This document shows, piece after piece, positions 51,284 to 61,771 of a DNA stretch of 64,000 bases (the first letter of the stretch is position 1; each line of letters begins with the position of its first letter). The notes below the pieces were generated by a model. The model had not been told where the DNA came from and ran no database searches. It saw only the letters and a list, made by a program, of their open reading frames with translations. Origin of the DNA: Kuschelorhynchus macadamiae (taxonomy: Eukaryota; Arthropoda; Insecta; Coleoptera; Curculionidae); the NCBI GenBank assembly GCA_030620095.1, contig JAUTXW010000206.1, positions 1,304,001-1,368,000 of the forward strand, given 5' to 3'. The translations under genes were made by a program, and so were the position numbers.

Positions 51284-51481
51284 AGTTATGTCACGTTCCA
51301 TCCCCAAGAACTGCTGAGCCAGCGGATCCTATGTCAACGAGGCTGTTATAATATTACGCTTCAGCGGAGCCGAGTCAGTCAGTCAGAAGAAGCCATTTTG
51401 AATACATATATTTTGTACTTACAATATTTTAGAAAAATAAAACTTTTTAAAAAGGGAAACCGTCGGTGGTGTTAGTTAACT
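51284..51481 (+). repeat. 3' LTR (198 bp)
   Basis: Identical to the 5' LTR apart from a segment after TTTTGTAC that contains TTAGAAAAATAAAAC and supplies the AATAAA poly(A) signal at 51436-51441. This is the intact version of the LTR. Confidence 0.92.
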
Positions 51482-51485
51482 CGTG
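51482..51485. repeat. errantivirus target site duplication, right (CGTG)
   Basis: Second copy of CGTG, directly after the 3' LTR. Confidence 0.9.
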
Positions 51486-51900
51486 CGAAAAGTATAACTT
51501 TAAAAATGTATGGACCAAGAATGGCAATATTTCTGTTAAGAAAGACAATGGAATTTTTAACTACAGAAAAATTATCGACAACGTAGATGACAGTTAAATT
51601 AGTATATAAGTATTATATAGGTGTTTATTTGTGTCAACTGTATTGTTTTTGCTGTTTATATTTCCCATTTTTTTTTTTTGGTTAGGTTATGATGATAAAT
51701 TTGCAATTTAAGTTTGATATCTTTTCAGCGTATGACATGTTTTAGGGATTGTGAGGTTTGTGAGGAAAGATGATTCTTTTAAAGAAGCCGAAGTCGACGT
51801 ACTGGTTCGTGACCTAAATAATTTCAACATCGAGTATGGTAATATACAAGGGATAAATATTGTTTAATTAAATATAAGGAGCATTAACAAAAACTATATA
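51482..51900 (+). mobile_element. LINE copy 2, 3' part
   Basis: Resumes LINE ORF1 exactly where the errantivirus interrupted it: FKNVWTKNGNISVKKDNGIF and the ORF1 stop at 51595-51597. It then continues into the ORF1-ORF2 spacer and the first codons of the endonuclease region before ending at a (TA)n tract near 51905. ORF2 is absent. Confidence 0.8.
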
Positions 51901-51901
51901 T

Positions 51902-51905
<4 letters not shown>

Positions 51906-51947
<42 letters not shown>

Positions 51948-51953
51948 TATATA
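51906..51953. repeat. (TA)n microsatellite
   Basis: TA tract where LINE copy 2 ends and a PLE family 2 tail repeat begins. Confidence 0.95.
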
Positions 51954-52178
51954 TTTTAATTTTACGTTCAATTATTTTTTATTCCATTTTTATATTGTCT
52001 TTTATTTTTAAATTTCAGCTACTATCTTTTGTGTTTTAAATGGGATACCCAATATATGATTACTTGATACATTTGTTGCAAAAATTTAAATTTAAAAAAA
52101 TATTGATTGCAAAGCACTGCGTTTATATAATTATTTTTTAATTTAAAGTATCTCGATTTAGCACAAACATTTAAATAT
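51954..52178 (-). repeat. PLE family 2 tail repeat
   Basis: Matches 41285-41520 in the same orientation (TTTTAAATGGGATACCCAAT, CATTTGTTGCAAAAATTTAA and GCGTTTATATAATTATTTT). Non-coding. Confidence 0.65.
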
Positions 52179-52179
52179 T

Positions 52180-52509
52180 AAAATCAATAAAAATGCGCTT
52201 TCACACACCTTTATCAAAAGTTCTTCTCCGGAAAAGATTTATCTAAATAGCAAAAATATATAATTTCGGCAGGTGAAAAACGGCCTATAAGAAGAATTGC
52301 TTTCGATTATGTTACAAGATACCCTCCTGCGATCATGATTTCTCGGCCTCTACTCTCATCAGGCAGGCTTGTACCCAGGGAGATCTGAAATAACAAAATC
52401 GTCCGTTTTGCACCTGCAGAAATTATATATTTTTGCTATTTACATATATCTTTTCCGGCCAAGAACTTTTGATAAAGGTGTATGAAAGCACATATTTATT
52501 GATTTTAGT
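52180..52509. mobile_element. 330-bp MITE with about 110-bp inverted repeats
   Basis: The left arm (AAAATCAATAAAAATGCGCT...CACCTTTATCAAAAGTTCTT) pairs with the right arm ending TTATTGATTTTAG. The central 100 bp includes CTCTCATCAGGCAGGCTTG, the inverse of the CCTGATGAG phrase found at 21.06 and 57.24 kb. It has cut into the repeat array of the neighbouring ORF. No clear target duplication was seen. Confidence 0.65.
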
Positions 52510-52511
52510 AA

Positions 52512-53531
52512 CTACTGTTCTCGTATGGGTGGAGTTTGTATTAAAAAATTATTTAATTTCCCATCGAACATAGCCATTCCATGATAGGTTTCCCCACCAG
52601 GGATGCCATGTTCTACTGTGGGAGGAGTTTGATTCGCAAAAATTTTTATATTTTTCCCGAACATAGCAGATCCTTGATAGGTTTCCCCACCAGGGATGCC
52701 ATGTTCTCGTGTGGGAGGAGTCGTATTCAAAAAATTATTTATTTTTGTCTGAGAACACGGACGATCCTGAAGGGTTTCCCCATACAGAATGCCATGTTCT
52801 TGTGGGTGTTCGATTTTATTCGAATTTGATCGAAAGTTGGGCGGAGCTACAGTCTTCTTACCACGTTTTTCCCCTGCGGGGACACTGAGCTCCATTTCTT
52901 CCATTGAAAACAAGGAATACAAACTTCCTTCCCTTTGTCCTGTAGTTTGTTTTGTGTTAATTGTCCTGTCGCCGCCTTCGCATATAGAAAGGAGGTCGAC
53001 TTCTGATTTCCCACCCAGACTCTGACGGTCAGGAGAGAAATCCAACTCAAATAACGAATAAGTTTTTCTGTTATTTTGTTTTCTAAATTCAAACGAACTG
53101 TCAGCATATATAGTATGCAGAGATTTGCGCGTGCGGCTACTATCGAGCAACAGCGTTTCATCTGGTTTGTTATTTTTATTTAATTCGTTATCAGATTTAA
53201 CTTTATTATTTATGTAAGAGGAATCGTGTTGATACTCTCTTTTTCGGGGCACCTCCATGGAGATGTCCTCCATGTAGGATGTTCCGGCAAATGTATCTAC
53301 TAGATAAGTTCTATAGGATTGGTCGTGTCTTGAGTAATGTTCAGGGGCATTTAAAGGCAAGCTTGGCAAGCTTGCCAGGCACCCACCACTCACCCGGGGA
53401 ATTTTAGAATGTTCGTTCCCCTCGCCAGGAAAGAGATTGAGCATAGGCTCAAGAAGGGGGACGGTGTTGCTGGGCGAATGGACTTCTGAGCTACCACCCT
53501 TGGGAACTACACCAGAAGTAGGAGTAGCCAT
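52512..53531 (-). CDS. unidentified 339-codon ORF with C-terminal coding repeats
   Basis: No family recognised. The ORF starts at ATG 53531 (ACCAATGG context). The N-terminal 60 residues are rich in Ser, Pro and Gly (MATPTSGVVPKGGSSEVHSP); the middle is charged and has two related phrases, YSLFELDFSP and YSLFSMEEMELSVP. The last 95 residues form about three units of roughly 30 residues with the shape EHGIPGGETY...TPP. No signal peptide, membrane segment or zinc motif is visible. The final unit is cut in mid-repeat by the MITE, so the native C-terminus is lost and the stop at 52512-52514 is accidental. In this AT-rich, stop-dense window such a frame is unlikely by chance. It may be an exon of a host gene or ORF1 of an unrecognised element. 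Confidence 0.55.
   Translation of the reverse strand: MATPTSGVVPKGGSSEVHSPSNTVPLLEPMLNLFPGEGNEHSKIPRVSGGCLASLPSLPLNAPEHYSRHDQSYRTYLVDTFAGTSYMEDISMEVPRKREYQHDSSYINNKVKSDNELNKNNKPDETLLLDSSRTRKSLHTIYADSSFEFRKQNNRKTYSLFELDFSPDRQSLGGKSEVDLLSICEGGDRTINTKQTTGQREGSLYSLFSMEEMELSVPAGEKRGKKTVAPPNFRSNSNKIEHPQEHGILYGETLQDRPCSQTKINNFLNTTPPTREHGIPGGETYQGSAMFGKNIKIFANQTPPTVEHGIPGGETYHGMAMFDGKLNNFLIQTPPIREQ
52530..52815 (-). repeat. coding minisatellite, about 90-100-bp unit
   Basis: The phrase GGTTTCCCCACCAGGGATGC followed by CATGTTCT (plus strand) recurs at about 52588, 52679 and, altered, 52770, keeping the reading frame of the minus-strand ORF. Confidence 0.75.
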
Positions 53532-53539
53532 TGGTAGTC

Positions 53540-55550
53540 AGTTATAAAAAGTTTTGTTTAAAGATTTCAAAGTTCGGACTTGCCGAACAAACAAATTAGG
53601 GAGCAACGGGAGTCAGTCGGGGGAAAGTCACTTAAAACTAAAGTAACGTAACCCGAGTGGAGTCCTATCCCTAAGTCTAAGTTTATTTGTTTACAAAAAA
53701 TCGTAAGGATTTATTTACTTAAAAACTCCTATGAATTATGGCCTTGGCCGTGTGTAGGCTTTGCTAAGTCCTTACACCACTAAATATTTCACCTTTCGAA
53801 CTTAAGTCGAAACGTTTAAGAAAGCACTACGCACTGTCACTATAAGTGTTCGTGGAGATACTTTGTCTCTTTAAGTTTATTGTTTATTGTTTATGATTAT
53901 TCAACGTTGAGATTTATTCAAAGTTCGCTCAACAGTATTTGTCCATACAAATAGTAATTGATCACAATTACTAAAACTGTCTTTTTGCTCACTTGTCAAA
54001 ATCGATAGAGTCAAATTAGATAACAACAAATCTCTCGTATTTGTTATTGTTTATGTTAATCAAAATAACACTGTGACTGCTCAGTAAAATCTTTTAGTTA
54101 CAACTTTAGTATCAAATTACAATAATACTTACCTAGTCGAACTAACTAAGTGAATATCTTTTTATGTACACTAAAATTTAGTTTATTAATTATTATTAAT
54201 AAAGTCTAAATCAGCTAAAATCTTAGTCTTATTTAATAAGTTGGCAAAGCTATTTAAAAATTAAAAATCAAAATGATATTTTCAAAATAAAAAATTAAAA
54301 TCAAAACTCAAAAAGATATTCTTTTCAAGCTTGCCAATAGTCCCTATCTAATAGTCCACTCGGGTCACGCCGCTTGGGATATTAGACGCGAAAATGTCGT
54401 AATATTTAATTATTTAAAAAAAAAATTAAAATTAATATTTTGTTAAAGTTAAAGTTTATGATATCTTATATAATATATACAAAATTCACGAATATATATA
54501 TATATATATCAAAATCAAATTTTGTCAAAATCAAGAGCACGGTTTTTGCTAAGTGTTCCTTAGAATAAACAATCCTCTACACTTAAGAGAGATTGAGAAC
54601 TTCAGGAACTGACGTGCTATGTCTCTGGAGGGATTGTTAAGTTTTATTAAAAAAGATCGGATTCACCAAGCGTACTTAATGCTAGGATCCTATCTTACCT
54701 AATACAAGATCAAGTAAATTATTATTTACAATTTGTTTAAACAATTAAGTTTAAGCACAAGAGAATATCAAAATCGGTTTTGTCACAATCAGTAAGTTTA
54801 CAAAAATATGATTCGCCCAATTAAGGGTAGATCATAAAATACAAATCAAATAAAATATACAATGTTACAAGATAGTAAGAGTTTGCAGTCAAAAATCGGT
54901 AATTTAAAAAATTTACAAGTTATAAAAATGTTTAAAAAATCAGTGAGCAATTCGTTAAAATTTAGAGTGAAAAGCAAATTCAAATTTTCCCAAAATAAGC
55001 AAAGGTAAACAGGTCTACGTTTTGAAAAATGAGTGATAATTTTATGCCAGAAGTTACAGAGTTTTAACTTTAACACTTGAACACTAGTTAGGCTAAGGTT
55101 TTGAGCAAAGAATGGAAACTTGATCTGGAGAAAAACTGAGCTTGGAGAACGCTTAGAGGAGAAGGAGACCAGAGGCAAAGCAACTTACAACTTTTTCCTC
55201 GCGCAATTTAGACAGCCAGTTATGTTTCTTCCAGATGCCTCCTACTAGGCCATAAATCAAGAGAACCAGATTTAAGACCCGAGGACGATCTTCACAATCA
55301 GAGCTCTACTAAGAACCTTAGTGCAATGGAACTTTTCGAAGCTAAGATCCGGCGCAATCCAACGTTGGGAACAAAGTGCAAGGTTCCTCTAGTAGACTTC
55401 GGCTGTATCACTCAGAATGACAAAAAGAAACGCACTATTAACACTGCTTCCGACGCTTAGGAGGGTATATGAAAAATAGCTATTGCACTCACGAATTTGA
55501 CACGTATTACTTGTCGTTAGGAGATGATCGAATTCTTTCGAAACAAAAAT
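53540..55550 (-). other. non-coding region between the 339-codon ORF and an upstream core promoter
   Basis: No convincing ORF (the 110-codon frame at 54846-55178 has no motif). Two inverted copies of a short sequence, ACCCGAGTGGA followed by CTAT and CCC, occur at 53648-53676 and 54346-54371. The stretch could be a leader or intron of the minus-strand gene. Confidence 0.35.
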
Positions 55551-55557
55551 CTGTCTA

Positions 55558-55565
55558 TATTTATA
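55558..55565 (-). promoter_or_regulatory. TATA box on minus strand with upstream CRE-like site
   Basis: Minus-strand TATAAATA is preceded about 15 bases upstream by TGACGTCA (55579-55586), inside a locally GC-richer patch (55560-55640) that also contains GATTGGTCC. Transcription would run towards the 339-codon ORF, whose start is 2 kb away. The spacing fits a gene with a long leader or intron, or an LTR promoter. No splice sites were established. Confidence 0.4.
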
Positions 55566-55639
55566 CTAATCGAAGTTTGACGTCACGGCGACACCCTTTT
55601 GCACGCTCTGGACCAATCCTGTGGATTGTGGGCGGAGTC

Positions 55640-57175
55640 CCGTGAACGAAACTGGTGCATTTTCTGTTCACTTTCGAACAAGATTTTATTGAAGAAACAT
55701 CTCCCTGGAAACTTTAAAGTCCCGTGGGATCCGTATTTTTGAGTTTTTTCTCAGTTTGGGATTTTTCCCTAGAATAGTATCACTTTATACGTATTCTAGC
55801 CAAGTTTCAGATTTTTATTACAACTTTTTTCTTTTTGAAAATAAAAAATTCGTATAGCTTTAAAACTTTGTTAAACGATAGTTCTTTAGTTAATATTTAA
55901 TCCTGTGAAAAATCAGATTTTTTCTATTAGTCGTTTTATAGATATTGGACATTTTCACCAGGTCCTGGTGCATTACTTCCAACGTCGATTTCTGGTTTTT
56001 CTAGTGGTTTTTTCAAAAAATGTTTTATTATATAAAACTCTTTTTTTTGTATGGGCTTTCATCCTGTGAAGGTCCCAAGTTGATACCATTAATTTAATTT
56101 TTTGTTTATCCAAAATTTCGGCTAAGTCCAAAAAAGTGAAAAATTTTATTCGCAAAAATTTTCCTATTTCCTTGAAAATTTGATATGTTATAGTTTAATT
56201 CATTGGAAAACTTTTTTGTCTAGTGACTTTTTTACGTCCGACGTCGCGTTTAGGCGCTACGGACGTAGCGTCCTTTTTTAGGAGTGGCATCTGCGACGCC
56301 TATCTTCTTTTATTCATAATCTCTGTATTTCTTGATATATCCTTTTGAAATTTGGGTACAAGGTGGCCCTAAGGGGTCTCTTTCGACTAGTCCTTACGGC
56401 ACTTGTCTGTCTGGTTTAGAAAAAATTTTATTTAAGATTGAAATTGAAAAATTGAAATTTAACGAACTCGGATTTTTGAATTTTTTCCTTTAAAGCTAAT
56501 TTTCTCTGTTGTTATTGAACAGATTTTAATCATTCTTTTACTGAAATGTAGGGTTCGATTAGGCCTTTTCGGGGATGTTAAAAGTTTTGTGAAATATTTT
56601 GTTTGTAGATTTTGAGAAATTTTTAACGTTGAATTTTAGGTAGAAATAATAGTGTTTTTGTAAAGATTTTTATATGAGTGTGAAGCGCACATACTAGAGA
56701 TCATTTGTACAAAGTTTCATTACGACATTTTGATTAGAACTATTTTTAATTAATTAATTTACTTATAGAATTTCTAGAATCGATCAGACCAATCCGATTG
56801 CAGCGTGGGTAAATCTGATTGGCTGGAAGACTTGAATGCTTTAATTCTATTGGATGGAATGTTTCTATCGAATTTTCTAGATTAGGTGTGGCTACGTTTA
56901 TTATTCGATTTGGTTCGAAGCTCTAGAGGATGATTTCTAGGCCGGTTTCCAATGTCTAATGCATGTAAATACATAGGGAATTCATTTGTCTTTATTTTGG
57001 CCTAATTTTACTTATAGAATTTGGTTACTTTTGGCAAAAAATGTGATATTACGACACTACTCTTTGCATGATGGTGCTAGTGCATAATTTGCTAAATTCC
57101 TATAGGTTTGCAGCCTGAAACCACCGGAGCCTCAATAGGTGGCACTAAGTGTTACACTTAGCATGTAGTACTGTT
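55640..57175. other. gene-free stretch
   Basis: No gene or element recognised. A CpG-containing imperfect hairpin lies at 56234-56266 (ACGTCCG / CGGACGT stem). Confidence 0.5.
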
Positions 57176-57179
57176 CCAG

Positions 57180-57355
57180 TATGATAGACGTTTCGTTTTC
57201 GATTTTGTCATATCGAGCAATCTGTTATTTCAGATCTGCCTGATGCGGTTAGAGGCCTATAAATCTTGATCGTAGGAGGGGTACCCTGTGACATAATCGA
57301 AAGCAATTCTTCTTGTAGGGCGTTTTGCACCTGCAGAAATCATATATTTTTGCTA
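57180..57355 (+). repeat. truncated copy of the 52.2-kb MITE family
   Basis: TTCAGATCTGCCTGATGCGG, GATCGTAGGAGGGGTACCC and GTTTTGCACCTGCAGAAATC match the loop and one arm of the MITE, in inverse. It is cut off within the arm at GCTATTTAC and joined to a PLE family 2 tail repeat. Confidence 0.6.
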
Positions 57356-58145
57356 TTTACACAAACATTTAAGTTATACCCAGGTAGTTTGGAATAGATA
57401 AAAATTTTAAGTTTATTTACTGAAGGAATAAGCGTGAATCTTATGCGAGTAGAAATGTAGTTAAGGTCTTTTCTTAACAAGTTAGTATGTAGTAGTTCGC
57501 AACCATGTCGCGAGAAATCCTGTATAATATTCATGGGGAAAACAGGATGACACCAAATGAACCTTTTTAACATATTTAGCATGTAGTACTTTCCACATCA
57601 AGAAAAAGTTTTATGTGAAAAAGGGTCCATAAATGCGTTGTTTTCGATAAACACACTGTTATATTGAAAAAGTTTTTCGCGCCATATCTCGGAAACAAAT
57701 AATTCTATACGTTAGATATGTAAAAAGTTATTATATTATTTTCCCCTTGAAGTTTGATCAAAACACTTACCAGCCTATCTCTCGGAAACCACTCCATCGG
57801 TTTTGGCCTGAGTATGGTAAGACGGTTGCGAGATTCAACTTACTAAATTTTTAAGAGATTTGACCGAAGTACTTTTTTCATAATTCGTGCGTGGAACTTT
57901 CTTCTACACCTGAAAACCACTTTTTTAGAAATATCTTTTTTTAACAAAAACATTTTTTTGCGAGAAATTTTGTATCACACGATAAATTCCAGTTTTAAAA
58001 GAATCGTCAAATAACAGCTAATTATGTCTAGTCAATGTACAGTCGTTATGATGTAAAAACATTATATTTTGATAAATGGTTAAACCTAGAAGGTCATGAT
58101 AAATTGAAATAAGCAAACTTACATATAGGGTGTCTCCTTCAAAAA
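57356..58145 (-). repeat. diverged PLE family 2 tail repeat
   Basis: Resembles 40380-41280: AGTAGTTCGCAACCATGTCG against GTAGTTGGCAACCATTATCG, and GATAAATTGAAATAAGCAAAC against GTAAATCAAAATAAGTAAAC. More diverged than the copies at 36-43 kb. Confidence 0.5.
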
Positions 58146-59829
58146 CAAAAACTATTAGCAAAAATTACATTCTAATATATTTGCGAATTAAAAAAACTAT
58201 AAAAGAAGTCGCCTATTTTATAGTACCCGTTATACAACAACTTCTGCTTTTTTTCTGGGTTATGTTACTTTGCCGTTTATATGCGTTAATAAAAATCTTG
58301 AACATCTGCATTATTCAACAACCGAGTCTCAAAAACCACCGAAAATATTAAGCTTTTGTCTGATCAGACCAATCAATGTGTTAAACCCTCTATATACCGA
58401 CAGATAATTGGAATCTAGCATCATCAATATAAAAAAAATGTTATAAGTTATTTCAAAGCATAATTAAATAGATTAAAATATGTAGGAATTGACTTTGACT
58501 ATAATTACAGAAACTACTAGAAAAAATAAAAATAATGAAATGTTTACGTTTTATTTCAAATATTTCTGTAATTTAAAAATAGTAAAAGTAAAAAAGGGTG
58601 ATTCTAATGTACTTATGTAAACACCCAATAAATACCTCCTATTTATATATTTTAAATCTGAAATCAAATACCTATATATGAATATATTCTTCAAAAATAT
58701 CTCCAGGTCTAAAGGTAACAAATATATCAGATGCTTAGGTTAAGGGGTGCTATAAGGTAATTTGGTTTCATTTAGTCAAATTTCGGTGAAATTTAATTCC
58801 AGATGATAAATTAGTTTATAAGCTTTTGTGGAGAGTTAAATTTGTCCCCAAAATTTAACTTCAAAAAGTTTTTAGGTTTGGGAAAACAAAGATTACTGTT
58901 ATCCCTACTCGTATTTTTATATACTTATTTTCTAAACAGAAACGTATTAACGACTTATTCCCAAAATGTATAACAAAGTATAAAATTACGAATTATATCT
59001 GTGAATGGAATTTAACGTCGGATAAAAAATATTACATACAGCAAATAAAGGGCGACATAAAATATTTGAAAAATTTGGTATTAAATAAATATTCTTTTTT
59101 TATGTAACATATCTGAAAATTCCTGTTTTATTTTTATTAGATTTTATATATTTGAAGATTGTAGAATATAGCATCTTCCAATTGAAAGAAATTGTACAGC
59201 TTTTTTGGACAATTTATTGAAATATACTAATCAAATGCCTACGTTTCGAAACTGATCAACCAGAAAAATATTTTTCGACGCATATTTAAAAACACAATAG
59301 GAAAGTGTACGTGTTCAGAAATTAAATTCATAAATAAAATATATGTACAAAAAATTATCACAATCGATATCTTAACTTATATAAAAATCACGATTTGTAA
59401 AATATAATTGGACAGCACATGCACAAAAGGTACAGACGTTTTAAATATTACAACAAGAGCAATTAGGAAACGTTTAGGTGATTAAAAAAATAATACGAAA
59501 AACGGAAGTTTTTAAAAAACATTGGTGATGTGACAACCATTTAGGTATCACTAATCAGTGGCGAAATGTAAGCATTTGATTCGTATGTTTCAATAAATTA
59601 TTCAAAAAATCTGCAAAATTTCTTTCAAGTTAATTACGTTGTGGGAGTGAACAAAGAAAATTCTTAATAGCATCTTCCATTTGCACTTCCTTTACTAAGT
59701 CTGGAAACATTTATAAGAGTAGTACGGATTATTATATTTTCGAAAAATAGCTTTTTGAATTTTTTCTCTTGTTTATGGTAATCATGTTTGGCTTTTAACT
59801 ATTCCCAAGCAAATGCTCGTTGTTTCAAG
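58146..59829. other. gene-free stretch
   Basis: No gene or element recognised. Confidence 0.5.
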
Positions 59830-60950
59830 AAACATTGAGGCTAATTTATGCAGAATATTATTAGTTACTAATACGCCATCACTAAGCTAAAATATTACTT
59901 ATTTTTTTATTAGTGGTATTTTTAGAAATATGTTAAGTTTTTTTTCCTTATATTCCAATATAAAATCTTTTAAAAAATATTTTAATATGCCTAGGAAATA
60001 TATTTCTCTTGAAAACTATCGAAACGTTGACCCTTTAAAAATTTGAAGACAATTAATAAATCAGCTTTGCGCCATCTGAATACACTCATTTACAGAGCGA
60101 TTATATAGTCGTCCTAAGTCGCAATTTTTTTATTATTCAGATTTTTAAATTCCTTAGTTGGCTCACGCTTATTTACCTAATTAAGTACGGAATAATTTTT
60201 GGACAATTTGAAATCAGATAATTAGGGTGAATAAATAATTTGCGGTACACGAACAGACCTCCTCATATATAATAACAATGGCATAAAAAAATAAATTGAA
60301 AAATGTATATTTTGGCCCTGGTGTTAAAAAACAAGTCTACGACAAATAAAATTTCACGAGAATCGATTCTGATTCAATGACTGCATTAAAACTACTTTGA
60401 AATATTGTGGCTAATTTATGCGGAATCTTATTAGTAACTACTATGCTACCACTAATTTCAAATATTTCTTATTTTATTACTTATTTATTAGTTAGTGGTA
60501 TTTTTAGAAATATGCTAATTTTTTTTTTCTCTATACTCCAATATAAAATCTTTTAAAAAGTATTTTAATTTTTCCACATAATATATTTCTCTTGAAAACT
60601 AATTAAATACTTAGCCTTTAATAATTTGAAGACAATAATCAGCTTTGCCTCTACCTTTTAATACATTCATTTACAGAGCGATTATCTAGTCGTCCTAAGT
60701 CTCAATTTTTTTTATCATTCAGGTGTTTAATTCTTTAGTTCGCTTAGATTTGTTTATTTAAGTAAGTTATATTTTTGGGCAATTTAAAATCAGATAATTA
60801 AAATAATAAAAAATTACGCGAACAGAGCTAATAATGACAGCAAAATAACAATAAACTAAAAAACGTATATTTTTACTCTGGTGTTTAAAAAGAAGTCTAA
60901 GGCATAGTAAGTTTCACGAGAATTGATTATGAGAACTACTTGGACTGTCC
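59830..60950. repeat. two-copy tandem duplication, 570-bp period
   Basis: The copy from 59830 is repeated from 60400 in the same direction: GGCTAATTTATG at 59839 and 60409, TTTACAGAGCGATTAT and AGTCGTCCTAAGTC in both, and TTTCACGAGAATCGATT / TTTCACGAGAATTGATT near the ends. Copies are clearly diverged, with several indels. Non-coding. Confidence 0.8.
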
Positions 60951-61249
60951 GCATTGTACAGACTAGAATTTGGCAGTAAACAAACATTCTAGGTAAAAAA
61001 AGATCTAAATTTTTTTTTGTTTTAAGTACAAAAAGATAATTTTAAATGTTTTGAGTGTTTACCTATAGCAAGTATTCCCTATTAATTTTTAAAAAATTAT
61101 ATAACTTTCCTTATTTCTAAAAGGAAAAGTTCAGTTGTATTGCAATATTATTTTATTTACGAAATATACGTATCAAACCACATTATGTGGCATCCGTGGA
61201 AAGACATTGATGGTGCGACAAGCACTTGCTAAGAAGAATAATCTAAACC

Positions 61250-61500
61250 ATCTAAGAAGAACAACATGTTTCTACCTTAGACACTCTGAAGCAACGACTA
61301 ACTAATGGTGAAACCCAAATTAGCTGGAGCATTACTAGCCTTTAGAGAGTTTTGTCTAAAATGGGCTTCAGACATGACAGAATTGACAAAATGCAAGCAC
61401 TTATCGAATCCTAGCGATTACAGAAATTACCTCTTGAGCATACAAAATCGATAAGAAAATACCATCGAAAACCGTCCAACAGTTTATCTCCATGAGACAT
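61250..61500 (+). pseudogene. Tc1/mariner-like transposase scrap
   Basis: The plus strand reads LKQRLTNGETQISWSITSL, VLSKMGFRHDRIDKMQALIE and RPTVYLHETS in neighbouring frames. This resembles the DNA-binding to first-aspartate part of IS630/Tc1/mariner transposases ('L..MGF......' then 'YLDET'). The first catalytic aspartate appears as histidine (YLHET). There are stops, and the catalytic half downstream is missing. No terminal inverted repeats were found. Confidence 0.45.
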
Positions 61501-61540
61501 CGCTCGAAAAGCATGAAATGCCATTTCATTTAATTAAATT

Positions 61541-61569
61541 ATAATATGTTTATATCATAAACATATTAT
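61541..61569. repeat. perfect 12-bp AT hairpin
   Basis: ATAATATGTTTA (61541-61552) and its exact inverse (61558-61569) around a 5-base loop. Confidence 0.8.
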
Positions 61570-61730
61570 ACAACTATAATTTTTCCTTAGAACCTCAAAT
61601 TTACATACATAAATATCTAAAGTCCGAACCCTTAATACAATGCCAAGAGTGGAATTGATCTAAGTAATTTTATTGCAGTTATTCAGTCAGAACCATTTAT
61701 GGTGAAATTTTTCTTTAAATGGTGTAATAC

Positions 61731-61771
61731 TTGGTGCCAATACCAACACGAGGCGTTGGTATTGGCACCAA
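61731..61771. repeat. perfect 17-bp hairpin, 7-base loop
   Basis: TTGGTGCCAATACCAAC (61731-61747), loop ACGAGGC, then the exact inverse (61755-61771). Much richer in GC than its surroundings. Confidence 0.9.

Larger units (their letters stand above)
43944..51481 (+). mobile_element. endogenous errantivirus (gypsy-type retrovirus), 7.5 kb
   Basis: Complete layout: 5' LTR, tRNA-Ser primer site, gag, pol, env, polypurine tract, 3' LTR and a 4-bp target duplication. LTR ends are AGTTA...TAACT, as in other errantiviruses. An env gene of the baculovirus-F type and a separate spliced leader support a retrovirus-like element and not a simple gypsy retrotransposon. The two LTRs agree at every base outside one indel region, so the insertion is recent. 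Each of gag, pol and env is nevertheless disturbed by a frame break. It sits inside LINE ORF1. Confidence 0.92.

Noticed and set aside
54846..55178. 110-codon minus-strand frame rich in Phe and Leu
   Set aside because: Looks like AT-rich chance; no domain, and it lies in the presumed leader region.
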